Below, one piece after another: positions 30,372-34,772 of a stretch of DNA of 34,772 nucleotides. Position 1 is the stretch's first letter. Every line of letters begins with the position of its first letter. The notes beneath the pieces were generated by a model. That model made no database searches and was not told the origin of the DNA. It saw only the letters and a program-made list of their open reading frames with translations. Origin of the DNA: a bacterium (GTDB lineage Bacteria > 4484-113 > JAFGCY01). Location: positions 1-34,772 of the forward strand of contig JADZFO010000058.1 of assembly GCA_020849855.1 (NCBI GenBank), given 5' to 3'. Position numbers and translations under genes: made by a program.

Positions 30372-33300
30372 ATGAGCTTCGCGCCCAGTGCCCGGCGGCC
30401 GCGTGCCGCAGGCAACACAGCAGGGGGAGCATTCACAGGCGCTTCCCGCCGACTTCGCCCGCTATCCCTGATCGCAGTGATCTGCCTTGGCCTGCTGGCC
30501 CTGGGCTGCGGCGGCGGCGGACTGGGCTTTGGCTCCGCCGAGCGCCAGCGCATCCCCGACTGGCCCGGCCACAGCTTCGAAGGCGCCCAGAGCAGCGGCT
30601 CCTTCAGCCTGGTGGCGGTCGACAGCGGCGACGAGAGCCGCATCGACAGCCGCTCCACCTCGGCCCTGCGCCTGGATGTGCAGAGCCGCGGCAGCGGACG
30701 CTACCGGGTGGACATTTACGGCCAGGGCCTGCCGGCCAGCGACCGGGCCTTCCTGCACCTGAAGTACGACAGCAGCTCGACGCATCCGGTGGCCAGCGTG
30801 CTTGAACCGGCCCTGCGTGAGAACACCGTCTTCCTTGGCCTTTCGGACTTTCCCGGCATCGTGGCCTTGGGTCTCGTTGGCATGCGCGGCGAAAAGACCC
30901 TCAGCGGCGACGCCCTGCTGGCCAGCGTGGAGTTCGAGGCCGGCCCGCCCCAGGCAGTCCGCCGGGCCAGCACCGTCACCGGCGGGCTGGTCAAGGACCT
31001 GCGTTTCGACACAACGAACACTGACACCCTGGTCTGGTCGCTGGCCAACAGCGGCGACTACAACCAGAACGGCCAGGTCTCGATAACTGACCTGACCCAG
31101 ATCGGCATCTACTTCCAGGCCCGCAACACCGATTCCAACTGGAACGAGGCGCGGGTTGCCGACGGCGACGAGAACGGCATCATCGCGGTGCAGGACCTGA
31201 CGCCCATCGGCCTGAACTTCCTGCGCCGCTGCGATGGCTATTCAGTCCAGACCGGTTCATCCGAGAGCGGGCCCTTCAGCCCGATCGGCAGCGCGCCGAT
31301 TGGCGATGCGGTCGCCCCCGGCGGCCTGGGCTTCAAGGTCTTCAACTACCAGGTTGGCGCGCCGGTCAACGGCGCCTGGTATGTGGTGGCCGCGGTGGAT
31401 GAGCAGGCCAGCCAGACGGCCACCGGCTTCTCCAACGCGGTGCAGTACGCTTCGGCCAACTTCCCCGCGCCGCAGAACCTGAGCGCCAGCAGCGACGGCT
31501 CCAAGATCACCCTGAGCTGGCAGGCTCCGGTAGGCTCCGTACCCGACGGCTACCACGCATTCGTGTCGGACAGCGCGGCGATGGCCGGGGCGCAGCAGAT
31601 GAATGTCGGCCCCATCACGCAGCTCACCTTCGACTGCCCGCTGGCTGTCGGCATCGATAGCGTGCACTTCTTCGGTGTAAAGGCCGTGTACGGCGCGGAG
31701 CTGAGCGGCTTCAGCAATGTCTTTAACTACAGCCCGATCGGCGCTCCGCCGCAGAACCTCAGCGCGGCGAAGAACGGCGCCGTCGTCTCGCTGAGCTGGG
31801 CCGCCCCGGCCAGCGGTACGCCCGAGGGATACAACGCCTATGTTGACGACGCTAACGCGGACATGAGCGCGGCGCTGAAGATCAACCTGGGTCCGATCAC
31901 CAACCTGAACTTCGACTGCCCTCTGGCGGTCAGCCCGGACAGCAGCCACTACTTCGCGGTGAAGGCCATCTTCAACGGCGAGGAGACCGGCTACAGCAAC
32001 ATCTACTTCTATGAGCCGGGCAACCCTAACGACTCCGACCCGCCGGCCTGGGACGTGCCGGGCCAGGAAGGCATCAAGCTGGCCACGCCGGGCGACACGG
32101 TGGTGGATATCGAGTGGTACACCGCCAGCGATATCGGCAGCCCGCCGGTGAGCTACCAGATCTTCTATGCACCCAGCGCCAGCGGTATCAACTGGGCCGG
32201 TGCCCCGCAGGACAGCGGCGCGGCCGGTACGACGACCAAGCAGATCAGCGGTCTGAGCAACGGCGTCAGCTACGACTTCGGCGTACGCGCGGTGGATAAC
32301 AGCGGCAACGCCACGACCAACACGAACTTCCTCTCGGCCACCCCGGTCGGCGGCGGCGTCCCGGTGGACAGCGGCGTCTGGCAGACGCCTGAGCTGGTGG
32401 ACGACGGCGGGCAGGTCAGCACCCAGCAGGTGGGCTGGCTGCCGGATGTGGCCATCGACTCAAGCGGCGTGATCCATATCTCGCACTACAACAACTCCAG
32501 CCAGGACCTGCTTTACACCTATGGCAACAGCGGCAGCTGGACAACCGTCACCATCGATTCAGAAGGCGATACCGGCCTTTGGAGCGACATTGAGATCAAC
32601 CCGGTGACCGACCTGCCGATGATTGCCTATCACAATGCCGGCGCGGCAAGCCTGTGCTTCGCCAGTTACGACGGCTCAACCTGGAATGTAGAGACGGTGG
32701 ACAGTGGCGGCGACCTGGGCGCCTTTGCCAGCCTGGCCTTTGACCCGGCTGACGACAACCCGGCGATCGCTTACTGGAACACCATCGGCCAGGATGTGAA
32801 GTACGCCAAGTGGAACGGCAGCGCTTGGCAGAAGACCACGGCCTGGAACGGCACGACCGGCTACCAGCTCAACGGCGCTTATACCAGCCTTGGCTTCAGC
32901 CCCACCACTGGCGACCCGGCGATCAGTTTCTGCAAGAACGCCAGCGAGTTTGACTTCCAGCTCTGGCTGGCCCAGAACGACGGCACGGGCTGGGATTCCG
33001 GCCCGATCTCCCTCGGCCCCAGCAGCGATCTGGGTATCTACACTGTCGGCATGAACAGCTGTCTGGCCTTCAGCCCCAGCGGTGCGATCTACGTCACCCA
33101 CGTTGAGCTGCTGGGTGATGTGTTCATCACCGAGAACAGCACCGGCGAATGGGTCGATTCCGACATCGGCGACACCGACTTCCTCTCCAATGCCGACAAG
33201 ATCGAGACCTCCATCGTCTGGTCCAACAGCAACCCGCACTGGCTGTATTACGATTCCGGCGGCGGAAGCGTCTATTACGGCGCCGGCCTGGCCAACGGGG

Positions 33301-34508
33301 CCGTGCTTGACGGTGCCGGTTCGGGCGCTTACCCCTGCATCGAAGCAGATGCCAATGGCGACCTGCACGGCGTCTGGCTGGATGTCAGCGACAACGTCCT
33401 GCGCTACGGCTTCAAGGACGGCAATGCGGACTGGGTGCTTGAGACGGCCTACGATGGCAACGCAACCGGTACCGGCACCGTCGGTGACCGCGCCAGCCTG
33501 CAGTTCCATCCGGGCAACTTCAGCCCGATGATCAGCTACTACGACGTCAGCAACTCCGGCCTCAAGTTTGCCCGCGACACGGGCAGCGGCTGGGAGAACG
33601 AGACCGTCGTCAACAACTTCAGCGACGGTTCAGCCAGCGGCATGGTAGTCAGCCCCAACGGCACGGCCAACATCGCCTACTTCTCAGTCTCCAGCCAGAG
33701 CTACGGCCTGTATGTGGCTCAGGGCACCCTGGGCAACTGGGATTACCTGACCATTCAGGAAGGCGACTTCAGCCAGACCACGGACGTGGTTGGCAACTAC
33801 TGCTCAATCGGGATCGGCGGCGGGCCGACCTATCAGCTGGGCGTGAGCTATTACAACGCGTCACAGCACCGGCTGGAGATGGCCCTCGACGACGGCAGCG
33901 GCGGCTGGGAGCAGACCCCGGTGGACATCTTCAACGATGCGGGCCGCTGGACCAGCACCGCCTTCAACCCCGCCAACAAGCTGCCGGGCGTGGCCTACTG
34001 GGCCCGCGATACGCAGGACCTCTATTTCGCCGAGCGGGCCGGCAACGGCATCTGGACCCCCCAGGCTGTGGACACCGGCGCGAATGTCGGCCAGCACTGC
34101 AGCCTGGTTTACGGCGCCAACACGGCCAAGCCCTGGATCAGCTACTACGACCTGAGCAACAAACAGCTCAAGCTGCGCTACCTGGACAACGATCTGATCT
34201 GGCGCTCGGTGGATATCCCGGCGCCGGCGGGCAGCACAAACTATGGCGACTGGAGCAGCATGGCCTGGCATCCTGCGCACCAGCGCGCCGCGGTGGCCTT
34301 CTATGACACCACCAACGGCAAGCTCTGGTACGTCTTCATCGGCGACCCGGCTGCGCCGCAGGCGGCGGTAGAGGTGGCCGGATCTGAGCTGGTGAAGTCC
34401 GGTGCACACTGCAACCTGCGCTTCAACGCAGGTACCAACCAGCCCTCGATTGCCTATCAGGATGTGACCAACGGCGACCTGTATTACGTGCGCCGTGCCC
34501 CGAACTAG
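30372..34508 (+). CDS. Modular surface lipoprotein: cohesin-like, dockerin-like, Fn3-like, two propellers
   Basis: 1,378 aa from ATG 30372, supported by AAGGAG 6 nt upstream (the frame is open six codons further). A basic N-terminus leads to a hydrophobic signal ending L-A-L-G-C (Cys46), a slightly degenerate lipobox. About 95-200 is a beta-rich cohesin-like module. About 226-290 holds two EF-hand-like loops as in dockerins: SGDYNQNGQVSITDL and then ADGDENGIIAVQDLTPIGLN. Fn3-like domains follow (about 285-360, 365-455, 460-550, 560-670), two of them starting PQNLSA. From about 680 to the end I count fourteen repeats (W...V-D-x-G-x-x-G ... L-x-F-x-P ... P-x-I-x-Y-Y-D ... L-x-Y), enough for two seven-bladed propellers. 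No enzyme motif. A strong terminator follows. Confidence 0.8.
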   Translation: MSFAPSARRPRAAGNTAGGAFTGASRRLRPLSLIAVICLGLLALGCGGGGLGFGSAERQRIPDWPGHSFEGAQSSGSFSLVAVDSGDESRIDSRSTSALRLDVQSRGSGRYRVDIYGQGLPASDRAFLHLKYDSSSTHPVASVLEPALRENTVFLGLSDFPGIVALGLVGMRGEKTLSGDALLASVEFEAGPPQAVRRASTVTGGLVKDLRFDTTNTDTLVWSLANSGDYNQNGQVSITDLTQIGIYFQARNTDSNWNEARVADGDENGIIAVQDLTPIGLNFLRRCDGYSVQTGSSESGPFSPIGSAPIGDAVAPGGLGFKVFNYQVGAPVNGAWYVVAAVDEQASQTATGFSNAVQYASANFPAPQNLSASSDGSKITLSWQAPVGSVPDGYHAFVSDSAAMAGAQQMNVGPITQLTFDCPLAVGIDSVHFFGVKAVYGAELSGFSNVFNYSPIGAPPQNLSAAKNGAVVSLSWAAPASGTPEGYNAYVDDANADMSAALKINLGPITNLNFDCPLAVSPDSSHYFAVKAIFNGEETGYSNIYFYEPGNPNDSDPPAWDVPGQEGIKLATPGDTVVDIEWYTASDIGSPPVSYQIFYAPSASGINWAGAPQDSGAAGTTTKQISGLSNGVSYDFGVRAVDNSGNATTNTNFLSATPVGGGVPVDSGVWQTPELVDDGGQVSTQQVGWLPDVAIDSSGVIHISHYNNSSQDLLYTYGNSGSWTTVTIDSEGDTGLWSDIEINPVTDLPMIAYHNAGAASLCFASYDGSTWNVETVDSGGDLGAFASLAFDPADDNPAIAYWNTIGQDVKYAKWNGSAWQKTTAWNGTTGYQLNGAYTSLGFSPTTGDPAISFCKNASEFDFQLWLAQNDGTGWDSGPISLGPSSDLGIYTVGMNSCLAFSPSGAIYVTHVELLGDVFITENSTGEWVDSDIGDTDFLSNADKIETSIVWSNSNPHWLYYDSGGGSVYYGAGLANGAVLDGAGSGAYPCIEADANGDLHGVWLDVSDNVLRYGFKDGNADWVLETAYDGNATGTGTVGDRASLQFHPGNFSPMISYYDVSNSGLKFARDTGSGWENETVVNNFSDGSASGMVVSPNGTANIAYFSVSSQSYGLYVAQGTLGNWDYLTIQEGDFSQTTDVVGNYCSIGIGGGPTYQLGVSYYNASQHRLEMALDDGSGGWEQTPVDIFNDAGRWTSTAFNPANKLPGVAYWARDTQDLYFAERAGNGIWTPQAVDTGANVGQHCSLVYGANTAKPWISYYDLSNKQLKLRYLDNDLIWRSVDIPAPAGSTNYGDWSSMAWHPAHQRAAVAFYDTTNGKLWYVFIGDPAAPQAAVEVAGSELVKSGAHCNLRFNAGTNQPSIAYQDVTNGDLYYVRRAPN

Positions 34509-34527
34509 ACCTTTCCTGGCCCGCGCC

Positions 34528-34553
34528 AGGGCGCCGGCCCCACCCCGGCGCCG
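34528..34553 (+). repeat. GC-rich hairpin after the large surface gene
   Basis: GGCGCCGG and CCGGCGCC arms with an 8-10-nt C-rich loop, about 20 bp after the stop codon. No T-run follows; the actual terminator lies further on. Confidence 0.5.
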
Positions 34554-34620
34554 GATGCAGGAAGCGCCGCGCGGGTAAAACAAAACGGACTGTTCCTCCT
34601 GGGGACTTCCGGCTGGTGCA

Positions 34621-34650
34621 GGGCGGCAGGGATGCCGCCCTTTTCTTTGG
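34621..34650 (+). terminator. Rho-independent terminator
   Basis: Perfect stem GGGCGGCA / TGCCGCCC with loop GGGA, followed by TTTTCTTTGGTTCTT, 112 bp after the stop of the large surface protein gene. Confidence 0.9.
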
Positions 34651-34707
34651 TTCTTCGCCAATCAGCGTGGAGAGAGAGCAGAAGGGGTGGACGTCCCCTG
34701 ATTGATA

Positions 34708-34740
34708 TGCTGAGAGTTCTCACACAAACGCATATCGGAG
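34708..34740. repeat. Inverted repeat before the terminal partial frame
   Basis: Arms GATATGC and GCATATC flank a smaller hairpin TGAGA / TCTCA. GACGTC palindromes lie on both sides (about 34689 and 34740). This could be the end of an insertion element or an operator; the window stops too soon to decide. Confidence 0.35.
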
Positions 34741-34746
34741 ACGTCC

Positions 34747-34772
34747 GTGGAGCAGTTTACCTGCCTGTTCTC
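34747..34772 (+). CDS. Possible start of a gene running off the window
   Basis: GTG 34747 is preceded by GGAG at 6 nt and opens a frame VEQFTCLF that runs off the edge. An alternative ATG frame from about 34710 is also open. Eight codons are too few to name it; given the inverted repeat just upstream, a transposase is possible but unproven. Confidence 0.2.

Noticed and set aside
30600..31250. Cellulosome scaffold
   Set aside because: Only one cohesin-like and one dockerin-like module, no glycoside hydrolases or carbohydrate-binding modules in the window.

Overview
This is a GC-rich window from an uncultured, probably Gram-negative (diderm) bacterium. Many genes encode exported proteins or lipoproteins with clear lipoboxes (L-A-S-C, L-V-S-C, L-A-A-C), and several are multi-domain cell-surface proteins (PKD, Fn3-like, dockerin-like, propeller-like repeats). 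Housekeeping markers are few (nucleoside diphosphate kinase, a NifS/IscS-type cysteine desulfurase), so I cannot assign a phylum from sequence alone. No rRNA, tRNA or CRISPR array was seen.

Layout. 1-127: the 3' end of an IS481-type transposase, inserted into a propeller-repeat gene whose 3' part (128-948) remains. 991-3567 (minus): lipoprotein with three PKD domains and seven propeller-like repeats. 3637-3849: a headless coding remnant, then a cluster of palindromes. 4133-6304 (minus): secreted protein of unknown function made of two similar halves. 6589-8721 (minus): large SPFH/flotillin-like membrane protein, preceded in its 3' flank by a heptamer tandem repeat. 8884-9671 (minus): another coding remnant and a small membrane protein.

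9742-13553 (plus) is a visibly AT-richer block with different codon use. It carries a Mrr-like PD-(D/E)XK nuclease domain, TPR repeats, a GreA/B C-terminal-like domain and a PIN nuclease domain. It reads as one gene of about 1,270 codons broken by a single frameshift near 11415. It looks like a horizontally acquired conflict or defence gene and is the most interesting item here.

13725-15095: ndk and an alpha/beta-hydrolase. 15324-20609: three consecutive paralogous LruC/DUF4842-like lipoproteins, each with its own leader and (for two) a strong terminator; a fourth paralog lies at 24252-25826 on the minus strand. Between them are a DinB-like metalloprotein (20788-21285), a 339-bp imperfect inverted-repeat element, an 11-unit array of a 29-bp palindromic repeat, a DUF4097-like lipoprotein translationally coupled to a cysteine desulfurase, and several hairpins. 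26042-29980 (minus): a probable two-gene operon of a lipoprotein and a long TPR protein. 30372-34508 (plus): a 1,378-aa surface protein with cohesin-like, dockerin-like and Fn3-like modules followed by fourteen propeller-like repeats, closed by a strong terminator. The window ends in what may be the start of another gene or element.

Taken together, the region is devoted to cell-envelope display (paralogous lipoproteins, propellers, TPR and SPFH scaffolds), interrupted by mobile and repetitive DNA and one probable defence gene. Functions of most envelope proteins are inferred from architecture only.
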